64,000 bases of DNA from Luidia sarsii (GCA_949987565.1 OX465104.1:186001-250000), one strand, 5' to 3'; shown: positions 1-11,954, counted from the first letter of the stretch. Translations and numbers: made by a program. Notes: generated by a model from the letters alone, not told the origin.

Positions 1-1076
1 ATTTTTTCTTCGTTCAGGTAGTAATCTTCGTCTGAAGTTTAGATCTACCTACGTGAAGCCATAATTAATGACTACAGTGTAGTGTACAAGTTGCCCCTTT
101 AAAGCACTGTCACGTGTGGGATGTGAGATCGCGGCATGATTGCACATGCCAGTTTGGCCCTTTAAAGAGCTATCACGTGACCACCCAAGCAAAAACAGAC
201 AGAGAAAAACAGAACAAAATACATATGTTTATTCTATGATAGGTTGAGGCCCATTTCGCGTCGTTTTAATTGGATTTGTGACGGACGAAAAAAAGAGAGT
301 TTACGTCACTGGGTTTCGAACCCGTACCCTCCATTCCTACCCCAAAACGCACGTGCATATTATGTGCACAAAGTGTATGGGACTACATTATAATATTAAA
401 AAAATCATAACAATTCTGAACAATGGTTAATTAATTCCCAACTCAAGATTTAGAATGTCTAGCCCAATAGCTAACTGCCCAACAAATTTCGAGAAGATTG
501 TCCAATGGCAAATATGTGATTTGAAAACACGCATTTTGATGACGTCACGATTGCGTCATGACATTTTGGCCCATTTGGGTGTTTCTAAACTACATCCGGA
601 ATAGATATAAAAAAAAATAAAAAAAAATCTTGCTCCGTTGGTCAAATATGCTCATTTCAATGTGAAAATCTGAAAAGTTCATGACCTCATAAATATTCAT
701 GAGATGACGTCAAGGTCAATTGATGGCAATTTTTGGATACAACTTTTCCCAACTTAGATACAGTGCAAAGTTGAAACCAAACGAACTTGTACTTTTGCTT
801 TTAATGGATTTTGAAATTTGCCCCTTTAAAGCAAGGTCACGTGACACGTGATTACGTCATGATGATATCAAGGTGTTTAGGATCAATTTCAGCATGGGCT
901 TTATGCATTTGCCACGTTTGAAAAAAATCCAAGTCTGTTCAATGACCAAAGTCGTGCTTACAAAACCCCTGTGCATTGTCTATGGGCTTTGGGGGAGAAG
1001 AAGAAGAAGACTAAGAAAAAGCTTAACAAAAGATATAGCTTTTCCGCTTCCCTGGAAGCGGCGGAAAAGCTAATAA
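1..1076. other. Non-coding, probably intronic; repeated E-box modules
   Basis: No exon recognisable. The missing SLC26A11 C-terminal exons were looked for here and not found. A module of CCCTTTAAAG followed 3-7 nt later by TCACGTG or GTCACGTG occurs at about 93-118, 157-180 and 820-846. CRE-like TGACGTCA variants lie at about 540 and 713. Confidence 0.5.
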
Positions 1077-1345
1077 ACAGAGACAGACAATGATAGACAG
1101 AGACAGACAATGATAGACAGAGACTGAGACAGACACGAAGACGGACATGGAGATGGAGACAGAGACAGAGACAGACAGTGATAGAGAGAGACTGAGACAG
1201 AGACAGACACGAAGATGGACATGGAGATGGAGACAGAGATGAACACGGATAGAGACAGAGACAGAGACAGAGATAGAGATAGAGATAGAGACCGAGGCAG
1301 AGACAGAGACAGAGCCAGAGACAGAGACAGAGACAGAGAGAAAGA
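1077..1345. repeat. (GAGACA)n-type microsatellite
   Basis: Imperfect GAGACAGA/GATAGA repeats downstream of SLC26A11 exon 10. Overlapping open frames rich in Ser/Leu/Val or Arg/Asp come from the repeat and are not genes. Confidence 0.9.
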
Positions 1346-1443
1346 CACACACAGATGGAGACACGGAGAGACACAGAGCAAGAAGGAAACCGAGGAGTTT
1401 CTATTCTCCTGAGAGACAGACAGAGAAAGAGAAATCCACTCAC

Positions 1444-4400
1444 TCCTCAGCCTCCACAGGGTCAAGATGATTCTGCAGTTGACCATCTGAAGGACGGCCA
1501 CGATGATGACCGCAGCCAGGGAGGACTTGGGAATGTAGTAGAAGGCTGGGGTCAGGAAGCTTAGGGCCAAGATGACCACTCCGCCAGTCACCAGCCCCGC
1601 GGCTGGAGTCTTTACCCCACTCTGTGAATTGATGGCCGTCCTGTCAAATTAATTTTCAAAACAAAATGCAGCATCAACTCTATGTGATTCCTAAACTACT
1701 GTAGTTGGTTTTGACAACTGATTCCTGGAGATACACTGAAGTTAAATGCTTGCTTCTGATGCCCAAGATGCAAGAAAAGGGAGACTATCTGGGAAAGCCG
1801 CCCAATCCCCCTCCAGTGAAGTTACAGGGAGCAGTTAAATAAGTGAATTAATCACTTTCAGTGATATGGAAAAATGGTAAAGAAAGGTTAGTCTGCAAGT
1901 GCTGTCGTCAAGCTGTTGATAGTCATCGGTTAGACTAAACTCAGCTTTCTTGGGAAGTGTTACCTTGAGAAGCTTCCAGTCATGGGGTAGGCAGACAAGA
2001 AGGAGCCTGCTATGTTCCCAACACCTACCCAGGCAGCAAAAAGGGAAGAACAATTGAAATGAGAACAGGAGAAAGACAAGGCTTCAATCATGCAACCTAC
2101 ATCTTGTTGGTCATACAATGAAGTGACTGATCTCAGTTATTTATATCTCCTGTAAATAATTCTTGCTCAATCTCGTTGGGGAGAGTGTAATTCTATGAAG
2201 CTTTGCCCTACTTGATGTAAGAAGCACTGCCTGAACTGTCTGTATTCTTCTCAGCAGGCAATTGGGCAAAGCACTGAGCACCCAGTGCTTATTACAATGA
2301 GTAGGGCAAACCCTCATTCCTCTATCTTGACAAAACTATTTGGGTTCTTTGTGTAAGGAGATACTTCGTGCTAAAGCCATTCATTTAAAGAATTCAGGGA
2401 GAAAAAGGACCTCAAATGTCAGGTAATGTGGGTAATGTAAGAGAAGATTGGAACAGTGATTCCTTACACTGACACAAGCTGGGGCAAGAAGCTAGTAACT
2501 CATGCTCATTTGTTTGATACAAAGGATGGAAATGCTTAGGCCCTTATGTGACTCCTCTTTCCTTGTAGAGCCATCCCATTCTGTACAAATCCAAGGCCTA
2601 TTTGGCAATTAGTGGCATAAACAGCCATGGCTATCACTGTTGGCTAAGTCTATGGCTACTGCTATTTTCCTAAGCACTGCCAATGCATCAGTGCTTAGAC
2701 TCAGATAAGCAAAAACACAAGCCATAGCCTTAGCCGTGGCCACAGTTGTAGCCAGTTATGGCCTGAACCAGAACTCAGTATGTTTAGGTTTAGACAGTTC
2801 TCACCCAGTGCAACCAGTTCTTGGTTGGGCTCCACTTTGTAGTTGTTCTGCCGACCTGTGATTTACAGCACCACCAAAAACAATGTTGAGGAAATAGTTT
2901 AATCATTCAGACTATAAATGAAAGATAAGTGATCCAGGGGAAAGAAGTGCATTCAACTGATGAGTGGTAACTAAAAAGAAGAGTATAAATGGAAGATAAG
3001 TGATCCAGGGGAAAGAAGTGCATTCAACTGATGAGTGGTAACTAAAAAGAAGACTATAAATGGAAAATGAGTGATCTAGGGAAAAGAAGCGCATTCAACT
3101 GATGAGTGGTAACTAAGAAGAAGAATTGAAAACAAAAACAACTGAAAGGAGAGACATGAACCTGCCAACCTAACTACTTGGGAAAAGTGCCTACACTTTC
3201 ATAGTTCAGAGACCGGGACTGGGACAGCAAAAGAGACAGAGAGATACATGTAGACCCAGACAGATACAGTCACAGGGACAGAGAAAGAAAAAGAAGAGAC
3301 AGAAAAATAGACACAGACAGATACAGAGAAAGGGACAGAAAGATAGACACAGACAGATACAGAGAAAGGGACAGAAAAAAAGAGACAGGGATACAGGCAT
3401 AGACAGACTGATATATAGAGATGTAAGCAAACACACAAATACATACATGTGTGTAGAACGAGACATAGAAAGACAGTAAAGTGCCTACATATATGTGGGA
3501 AAGGTGCCTAAGTTTCCATAGGAATAACTACTTTGGCAAATGTGATGATGCATTGGTTTGACTCACCAAACGATTTCCCGATCGCGATGGTCTCCAGAAA
3601 GCCAATAAGCGGTACCATCACAATACCAAGCTCCAAGATCTGAGAGACACAGAGAGACACAGAGTTGTAAGAGGGAGGGAAGCAGGATGTGGAAGTTTGG
3701 AACACTATACCCACCAACATCAGATCGCTGGACACCATTTAGTCATTTAAAAAGCACATGAAACCCTTCTTGTATCATGTTTCCCTTTGATATGTCTGTG
3801 GTTCTGATTATCTTATGTTGCTTAGCGCCATGACCTAGATGAAATGGCACTCTAGTACTCTACAAATCCTATTATTATTATTAAGGGAGTACTCACACTG
3901 AGGAAGTCTGAGCGCCCAAAGTTTGGCAGTTGGAACGGTGGGAGGCCCTCCTTGACCGGTCCTGTGACAGTCACCTTGCCAGCCAATCCCTGGGTGTCCA
4001 GTGTCCAGGCAATGAGTGCAGTCATGATGACAACTACAGCATTGCGACCTATGGCACACAAATTAGAGCCACAAGGCCATATGACGGTTAAAAACATTCT
4101 CTTAAATTTCAGCCAAGCCATTGCTTGATGCTCATGTTTGTTTGTCTACAGCTTCAAATTACATGTAGACCTATGGAGGTCACTGGCTATATTTAACTCC
4201 CGTAGATTCCAGTGGTGGCCCATTGCCTTGGTGCCCCTGGTCATTGCCTTGATGCCCCTGGTCATTGCCTTGGTGCCCCTGGTCATTGCCTTGGTGCCCC
4301 TGGTCATTGCCTTGGTGCCCCTGGTCATTGCCTTGGTGCCCCTGGTCATTGCCTTGGTGCCCCTGGTCATTGCCTTGGTGCCCCTGGTCATTGCCTTGGT

Positions 4401-7400
4401 GCCCCTGGTCATTGCCTTGGTGCCCCTGGTCATTGCCTTGGTGGCCCTGGTCATTGCCTTGGTGCCCCTGGTCATTGCCTTGGTGCCCCTGGTCATTGCC
4501 TTGGTGCCCCTGGTCAGTGCCTTGGTGCCCCTGGTCATTGCCTTAGTGCCCCTGGTCATTGCCTTGATGCCACTGGTCATTGCCTTGATGCCCCTGGTCA
4601 TTGCCTCGGTGCCCCTGGTCATTGCCTCGGTGCCCCTGGTCATTGCCTTGGTGCCCCTGGTCATTGCCTTGATGCCCCTGGTCATTGCCTTAGTGCCCCT
4701 GGTCATTGCCTTGGTGCCCTTGGTCATTGCCTTGGTGCCCCTGGTCATTGCCTTGGTGCCCCTGGTCATTGCCTTGGTGCCCCTGGTCATTGCCTTGGTG
4801 GCCCTGGTCATTGCCTTGGTGCCCCTGGTCATTGCCTTGGTGGCCCTGGTCATTGCCTTGGTGCCCTTGGTCATTGCCTTGGTGCCCCTGGTCATTGCCT
4901 TGGTGCCCCTGGTCATTGCCTTGGTGCCCCTGGTCATTGCCTTGGTGCCCTTGGTCATTGCCTTGGTGGCCCTGGCCACTGCCTTGGTGCCCCTGGTCAT
5001 TGCCTTGGTGCCCTTGGTCAGTGCCTTGATGCCCCTGGTCATTGCCTTGGTGCCCCTGGTCATTGCCTTGGTGCCCCTGGTCATTGCCTCGGTGCCCCTG
5101 GTCAATGCCTTGGTGCCCCTGGTCATTGCCTTGCTGCCCCCTGGTCATTGCCTTGGTGCCCTTGGTCAGTGCCTTGGTGCCCCTGGTCATTGCCTTGATG
5201 CCCCTGGTCATTGCCTTAGTGCCCCTGGTCATTGCCTTGGTGCCCTTGGTCATTGCCTTGGTGGCCCTGGTCATTGCCTTGATGCCCCTGGTCATTGCCT
5301 TAGTGCCCCTGGTCATTGCCTTGGTGCCCTTGGTCATTGCCTTGGTGCCCCTGGTCATTGCCTTGGTGCCCCTGGTCATTGCCTTGGTGCCCCTGGTCAT
5401 TGCCTTGATGCCCCTGGTCATTGCCTTGATGCCCCTGGTCATTGCCTTGATGCCACTGGTCATTGCCTTGATGCCCCTGGTCATTGCCTCGGTGCCCCTG
5501 GTCATTGCCTCGGTGCCCCTGGTCATTGCCTTGGTGCCCCTGGTCATTGCCTTGATGCCCCTGGTCATTGCCTTAGTGCCCCTGGTCATTGCCTTGTTGC
5601 CCTTGGTCATTGCCTTGGTGCCCCTGGTCATTGTCTTGGTGCTTATTTTTGGGTGATACTATTTTGCATCGGTGAGAATGTAATTCAAGGAGGGGTTTGC
5701 CCTACTCAATATAAAATAAACACTGTATGGGGCAAACCCTCAATGCTCACTGATGCAAGAATGACATTACATCACTGGCTTTGTGTCAAGAGCATTGTTA
5801 CAGGTTCCAGTCCCAGCCTTTACAGAGATCACATCTACCTGAACACTAACCCCCCCCCCCCCATTCATCTGACATACCTGTTGACAGCAACCAGAGGAAC
5901 TTCCAGACCCAACGCTGCCCTCTAGAGGGAGTGTACGAATCGTCACTTTCCCAACGCATCTCCGATTTTTTCAGCCACTACCAACAAAAATCACGGATGT
6001 CAAACTACAACCAAATAATTACTACAAGCTTGAAGCAATGTTCTCAAAGGATCCAAGGGCAGTGGACAATTTCACCAGACTTATCGTAACATATTATCAA
6101 TTGCAAGGTGATGAGCCATGAGCAGAAACCATACAGCCTATCACAACTTAAGATGGGTTTCCATCGTAAGTTGTGATATGATGCATCGTAAGGCTTTGAG
6201 AAATCCACCCCAGCTAAACTCTCGCTAGGATTTGAACCCAGAACTCTGATTTAAGGTACATGTACCAGTGCTCTACCACCTAAGCTATCCAGCCCTTAGA
6301 CTGGGGCTTTCTAAAACAGTCAACCGTCTCGGTGATGAAAACATTGCCTACCATTTTTTTATATCAAAAAGTAGAGGGCCTGACATTTCAATCCTTGCAG
6401 GACCTTTCTCATAGGCGGAAGGTTCAGGCTTTGCTAATTAAAGGCAGTAAGCAGTTTGCAACATTTGCATTTGCCACTCTTTGGGGATAGGTTATTTTAC
6501 ACTATCTGCTGCTGTAATATGTTATTTCAAAACACACTGAGAACTATGGAATAATTGTAACACTGGTAAAAAGATCTCAAACACAACAGGAACATTGTAT
6601 GGAAACAATAGGAACTATTTTATGGAAACTGTGCAGACATTCTAACCTGAAATATCAGGAGTATCGCAGCACTTGAAAGGCCAATCAAAAGGTCCCACGG
6701 ACTGCAAAAGAAAAGTAAAATACAAAATGATTTTTTTACTTTTTTGGTGATAAAACTTATCATATTTTTGGAAGTTGCTACAATTAAGTCATTTGAAGCA
6801 AAGGAAAAACTGCATGGAATCTTTTTAAACAATTTCATAAAATCTCTCAAAATTTAGTGGACCTGACATTTCAATCCTAGCAGGACCTTTGACATAAAAT
6901 GTCAAAGAAACAAAGGAAAAAAAATACTGGGAACTTTTGCACAATTTGAAAAATTTGCAAAGAAAACTTTGGCTGGATCAGGACTTGAACCCGAGACCTC
7001 TGCATTAACATACCAGTGCTCTCCCATTCAGGGTTCAAGTCTGAGAAAATATTTTTTTCAAAATCAAACAAAACTGCCAGGGCTTACTTGGTGTACTTGA
7101 TGTTCTCAAAGGTGTGGAGGACGTCATCGAAGAATGTCTCTGAGCTGAAGTGGAGGCCCAGGATGTGCTTGACCTGTCCAAAGCCGATGGTGACCGCTGA
7201 GATGGACGTGAAGCCAGCAATGACCCCAGCTGAGATGAAGCTAGTCAGAGCTCCTGGCATCAAAAACAAAATCAATTATTCAAATATGCCTTTTTTGTTG
7301 AGACGGAAAAGCGAAAAACACCAGGAATACGTCCTCAAATGAAATAGAAAAAGAAAGGGCATGTTCAATGGGCCCAATGAAAATAAGTAATATTGGGATA

Positions 7401-8416
7401 AAATCAGTGAAAATAACTAACATTGGGATAAAATCAGTGAAAATAACTAACATTTGGATAAAATCAGTGAAAATAAGTAACATTGGGATAAAATCCTGAT
7501 TAGGGACTCACACATGTAACACAAAACCCTTATTTTAAGGTTTGCATTAAAAATCAAGTTTCCAATCAACAGATATGAAAAAACATGTATTGACAATTAA
7601 ACAATATTAACTCAAATTGGGAAATTGATTTGTCATAGATTTTTGTAACCCCCCCCCCCCCATGGGGCAATGTGACTCGGTGTTGGGATTGGACTTGATA
7701 CTTTGTGGCTGAAATTAGTCCTGGCACTCACCCAAGTGAAGTACACCTAGAAGGAGCTGGACGGCACCGGCAAAGAAGGCCAGAAGGATGGCATAGGTGG
7801 GGTCATGGAGGAGCGGGTTGTCTGCATCAGGTTTGCCAAAGGTAGCCACTAGCAGGGACATGATGGCCGTGGGACCCACACTGACATCCTTACTTGTTCC
7901 CAGGAAGCAGTAGACAAAGCAACCCATATAGGCCGAGTACAGGCCGTACTGAGCCACACACAGGAAAGAAAACAGGAAACAGGATACAGCATTTACCATC
8001 AAGAGGGAAATTAAGAAGGGGACAATGAAATGCAGAGAATTTGACTGGAAAAAATTATGCAAATAATGGATGATGGAAATTTGTAATTTATTTTATCTAA
8101 TCATCACAATGCAAGGCGACTATTGAAAGACAGACAAGCAGGCCGATGAACAGACCGACAGATGTATGGATGGACAGACAGACAGGCAAACAGACAGATC
8201 AACAAACAAACTCACTTGCACTGGTAGCTTGGCGATGTTGGCGTAGGCCAGGCCCTGGGGCAGGACGGTCAGCGCGACGGTCAGTCCAGCCAGGAGGTCA
8301 TGGACCAGGTAGAGCAGGCCGTAGCTGGGTAGCCACAGACTGATGGGGATTCGTCGCCGCCATGTGGGCAGACTACAGTAATCCCTGGCCGCCTCCCTAA
8401 TGCTGAAACCATCCAT
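1444..8416 (-). CDS. SLC26A11: SLC26A11-like sulfate/anion transporter, 5' ten exons (3' end outside window)
   Basis: Exons in transcript order: 8416-8216, 7948-7732, 7253-7088, 6701-6647, 5914-5878, 4048-3897, 3639-3567, 2855-2805, 2024-1964, 1640-1444. Together they give 1,210 nt (about 403 aa). All junctions are GT-AG and the phases match. The SLC26 signature spans the exon 1/2 junction (KLPVQ-YGLYSAY...GTSKDVSVGP). Later landmarks are IGFGQVKHILG, QNNYKVEPNQEL, YPMTGSFSR and FYYIPKSSLAAVII, which fit the SLC26A11 subgroup best. Family members are multi-pass membrane anion transporters with a cytoplasmic STAS domain. The STAS-coding exons are not in view, and vertebrate SLC26A11 is about 600 aa. 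Exon 5 is a 37-nt microexon inferred from phase and the residues WKFLWLLST; it is the least certain exon. The start ATG at 8416 precedes MDGFSIREAARDY. A possible splice acceptor lies 4 nt upstream, so a 5' UTR exon may exist further right. Confidence 0.9.
2917..3122. repeat. 71-bp tandem repeat, about 3 copies
   Basis: GATC(C/T)AGGG recurs at 2931, 3002 and 3073, exactly 71 bp apart. It lies in the SLC26A11 intron upstream of exon 8. Confidence 0.92.
3208..3400. repeat. (GACAGA)n microsatellite
   Basis: Imperfect GACAGAGA/GATACAGA repeat inside an SLC26A11 intron. Confidence 0.85.
4212..5642. repeat. 21-bp minisatellite, about 68 copies, intronic
   Basis: The unit CATTGCCTTGGTGCCCCTGGT is tandemly repeated between SLC26A11 exons 5 and 6. 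Because 21 is divisible by 3 and no unit carries a stop, several frames on both strands stay open for hundreds of codons (LVPLVIA or MTRGTKA repeats). These are artefacts. A block of variant units around 4567 recurs in the same order around 5450. Confidence 0.97.
6205..6300 (-). mobile_element. tRNA-derived SINE copy
   Basis: The reverse strand reads AGGGCTGGATAGCTTAGGTG, a tRNA A-box-like stretch, then a B-box-like GGGTTCAAATCC. Other copies lie near 6968-7037, 11955-12090, 17690-17790, 24075-24130, 41452-41660 and 57580-57705. Confidence 0.7.
6968..7037 (-). mobile_element. tRNA-derived SINE fragment
   Basis: Same head as at 6205, truncated. The B-box-like CGGGTTCAAGTCC is visible on the reverse strand, beside SLC26A11 exon 3. 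Confidence 0.6.
7376..7495. repeat. 30-bp tandem repeat, about 4 copies
   Basis: GTGAAAATAACTAACATTGG plus ATAAAATCA recurs about every 30 bp in the SLC26A11 intron between exons 2 and 3. Confidence 0.85.
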
Positions 8417-8426
8417 ACTGGCCAGA

Positions 8427-9113
8427 AATTATCTGCATTCAGTAGTAAGGCAATGACAAAGAATTATCTGCATTCAGTATTAAGGCAATGACACAGAATT
8501 ATCTGCATTCAGTATTAAGGCAATGACACAGAATAATCTGCATTCAGTATTAAGGCAATGACAAAGAATTATCTGCATTCAGTATTAAAGCAATGACACA
8601 GAATTATCTGCATTCAGTATTAAGGCAATGACACAGAATAATCTGCATTCAGTATTAAAGCAATGACAAAGAATTATCTGCATTCAGTATTAAGGCAATG
8701 ACAAAGAATTATCTGCATTCAGTATTAAAGCAATGACACAGAATTATCTGCATTCAGTATTAAGGCAATGACACAGAATAATCTGCATTCAGTATTAAGG
8801 CAATGACAAAGAATAATCTGCATTCAGTATTAAAGCAATGACAAAGAATTATCTGCATTCAGTATTAAAGCAATGACACAGAATTATCTGCATTCAGTAT
8901 TAAAGCAATGACACAGAATTATCTGCATTCAGTATTAAGGCAATGACAAAGAATAATCTGCATTCAGTATTAAAGCAATGACAAAGAATTATCTGCATTC
9001 AGTATTAAGGCAATGACAAAGAATTGTCTGCATTCAGTATTAAGGCAATGACAGAGAATTATCTGCATTCAGTATTAAGGCAATGACAAAGAATAATCTG
9101 CATTCAGTATTAA
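8427..9113. repeat. 35-bp minisatellite, about 20 copies, at the SLC26A11 start
   Basis: The unit ATCTGCATTCAGTATTAAGG plus CAATGACACAGAATT repeats every 35 bp, starting about 11 bp upstream of the SLC26A11 ATG. Units differ mainly at AAG/AAA and CACA/CAAA. It occupies the promoter, 5' UTR or a first intron. Confidence 0.95.
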
Positions 9114-9316
9114 GTGACAAAGCAACATCCGGAAAACGCGCGCTGCATGCTGTGAATCAAATTTGGTCAACAAATGACCAGTACGTATTGAAATTGGAGA
9201 TTCTCACTTAATCGAAAGATTTTCAGTTTCACGGGCGTTTCGGGGTAAAATCTTGGGGTTTCGGTCAGGGGTAGTCATGGAGTTGAACACATGTATCGTT
9301 GTTTGGTCGTGTTTCC

Positions 9317-9407
9317 CTACTGAATATCTTGGACCCTACAATCGCCCGACCCCCTCAATAAAAAATTTAAAGAGCGATTGTAAGGGTCGAAGTTACTCGG
9401 ACTAGAC
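9317..9407. mobile_element. Internally deleted foldback copy (relative of 24131-24775)
   Basis: TTGGACCCTACAATCGCCCG is followed after about 30 bp by CGATTGTAAGGGTCGAAGTT ACTCGGACTAG. These are the two ends of the larger foldback at 24131-24775 brought close together. Confidence 0.6.
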
Positions 9408-9471
9408 TAGTGTAGAGACTAGAGTTGTACTACTATTACTAGTATTAGTAATTAAAAATTAAATGTAATAT

Positions 9472-9685
9472 TATGACTTTCGCAGTGGCTGTTGTTACGG
9501 CAGTCGTCCGTGTGGTACCCTGACTTCACAGTATTTGTCAGGATGTTTAGCTCTTGGAACCAGACTATCACTTATCAGCTAATACTAATAGACTGGTTCA
9601 ACCAGCCTGCAATGCTGACGAAATACAATCAAGTCAGGGAACCACACGGACGACTGCTGTAACAACAGCCACTGCGTATGACTTT
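9472..9685. mobile_element. 196-bp MITE with 9-bp target-site duplication (MULE-like)
   Basis: The element spans 9481-9676. Its termini CGCAGTGGCTGTTGTTAC.. are inverted for about 45 bp with few mismatches, and the whole element is an imperfect palindrome. It is flanked by the perfect 9-bp repeat TATGACTTT (9472-9480, 9677-9685). A 9-bp duplication is characteristic of Mutator-like transposons. It has no coding capacity. A sister copy is at 62077-62254. Confidence 0.85.
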
Positions 9686-9954
9686 ATATGAGTAATGACA
9701 CTGAGTGACTGACACTGTGACAGTGACAGTACGTTGTCAGTATCATTGCCCTCAAACGCCATCCCATTAATCTGTCAATCTGAACCCCGTACACGGAGAC
9801 AGAGCCAGGAACGACGGACTTCCATCCTTCTTTTAAATCCCAACTTACCTTGAACGTCAATGGACTGTCAGCGCTGCCACCGTACCAATGTACCAAGCCT
9901 GCCCATCCCATTGACAGTCACAATGCCAACAATCACAAGTAAGTAGGCACGTGA

Positions 9955-10854
9955 CTAGTTGCGGTAACCGTAACCCTCATCCTCCCGAAGGTCGGAGACC
10001 TGAGGGTTACGGGAACGTATGTACAAAATTATAGCGAGGTTTTTGTTTTTACCATTTTGGAAACACCACTGTCCCGATCGCCCCCTTTTTCCACCCTTTT
10101 GAAAATCGCCACACACAATCTAAGGACATGCACTTGATCCCAAATGTATACTGAATGTGATCAGATAACTCAAAACATCGTGGGTAAAATACTTTTCCGA
10201 AAAACGGGCAGAAACTCACCAAAATACTGTCTGTAAATGTCCCGTCAACGTCTCCGCCAGGTTCGGAATCCGAACCTGGCGCCTCGACCAATCAGCGCTT
10301 AGTCTCGTGACGTATATCCCGCGCGACGGCTATTTGCTGTTTCGCAATAACAGTCCACACTCGTGGTGCGCGCGCAGGTCATCGTCCTGTGAAGAGCCGA
10401 ATGGTACTGTATACAACCATGGATATGCGCGCGCACCACGAGTGTGGACTGTTATTGCGAAACAGCAAATAACCGTCGTGCGGGATATACGTCACGAGAC
10501 TAAGCGCTGATTGGTCGAGGCGCCAGGTTCGGATTCCGAACCTGGCGGAGACGTTGACGGGACATTTACAGACAGTATTTTGGTGAGTTTCTGCCCGTTT
10601 TTCGGAAAAGTATTTTACCCACGATGTTTTGAGTTATCTGATCACATTCAGTATACATTTGGGATCAAGTGCATGTCCTTAGATTGTGTGTGGCGATTTT
10701 CAAAAGGGTGGAAAAAGGGGGCGATCGGGACAGTGGTGTTTCCAAAATGGTAAAAACAAAAACCTCGCTATAATTTTGTAGTTTGTACATACGTTCCCGT
10801 AACCCTCAGGTCTCCGACCTTCGGGAGGATGAGGGTTACGGTTACCGCAACTAG
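9955..10854. mobile_element. ~900-bp foldback element with ~420-bp near-identical arms
   Basis: The left arm (9955-10376) is the reverse complement of the right arm (10426-10854), apart from a 7-nt insertion in the right arm near 10780. The spacer is 49 bp. Both arms carry the same 80-codon open frame, mirrored about position 10401. It is not recognised as a protein and is probably incidental. Termini are CTAGTTGCGG/CCGCAACTAG. The flanks GCACGTGA and GCACATGA may be a degraded 8-bp duplication. The element lies between the divergent SLC26A11 and GAL3ST genes. Confidence 0.9.
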
Positions 10855-11954
10855 CACATGACGTGCATGTGATGTGCTGTAAACAGCGCCACCAAGTGAT
10901 TGGAAAATGGAAACGGAACGTGTTACCTGAGATTGTTTGTTCCTTGGACGCATAGGGGCAAATAATTATTAACCCTTTAAACTGATTCCATTTTGAAGGT
11001 GTCGCTGTAATTGTATATGGAGATTTGTGTAAGGATTCCTAGTTAGGTATAACTTCATAGCTGCATAACATTTATGAATTTAAACAACGTACAACAAAAT
11101 TTATTGGCATCCCTAGTCCGTCATGAAACAAAATGTGGTGGGTTGTAAAGCTTATCTAGCGCCCTCTGTTGGTTGATCAACACAGCCATCGAGTTCACCA
11201 TGGCGCTGTTGGAATGCCCAGCGATCGAGTAATCGCTCCAAACCTCAACTCTGTATAAACAGAGGCAGCCAATGATGACAAATCTAAGTGAGGCGGGCCC
11301 CTAGAAAACCTAGCGTAGTGTACCTAGCGTACACACTTAGTGTACACAAACCAAAGTTCACGTTGTCGGGATAGATGCCGAGAGATTAGGATTCTACCCA
11401 CAGAATTAGAAAGACTATATACATGTACAAGAAAATCACTAAAGCAAATGTATACATGGACCAACTTGTGCGGGGCCCTATGTTGGTGTGGAACACACTA
11501 TTGACAGGAAGCCTAGAAACACTAAAAAATAATGCCTTGTAATGTTCACAACGTCACGCCACAATATCTCGAGTGGTCAGTTTACACTGCACGTTCGGTG
11601 TAGTACAATGTAGACGTGTTGGTTCATGAGGCTGTCTGCTGACTGGGTGGTACTTGCAGAGCTCAGGGTTTTTCCGTTTGGGGGCGAATGGATCATGGAC
11701 ACCGACATCTTGCTCCGGGTGCATAGGCTGGGACCTACTGGTGGCGACGGTGAAGTGACAACTTGGGCGACGTGTCACGAGGATGACAGCGACCAATGAC
11801 AGCGACCAACATCGGTGGTGGGTTCAGTTAGAGTTAGAGGCTAGGGCCTAGGACCAAATCATTTTGACAGGGCCAGGGCTGCTTATAAGCCAACAAAATT
11901 CGCAGAATCACACACAAAATGTAATGGTCCTTGCTAAATTAAGAAAACAGTGGC

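Noticed and set aside
4138..5925. 595-aa plus-strand and 313-326-aa minus-strand open frames
   Set aside because: They are translations of a 21-bp minisatellite in several frames on both strands, inside an SLC26A11 intron.
10049..10753. Two identical 80-aa frames, one on each strand
   Set aside because: Mirror images in the two arms of a foldback. No protein resemblance, so conservation reflects DNA symmetry.
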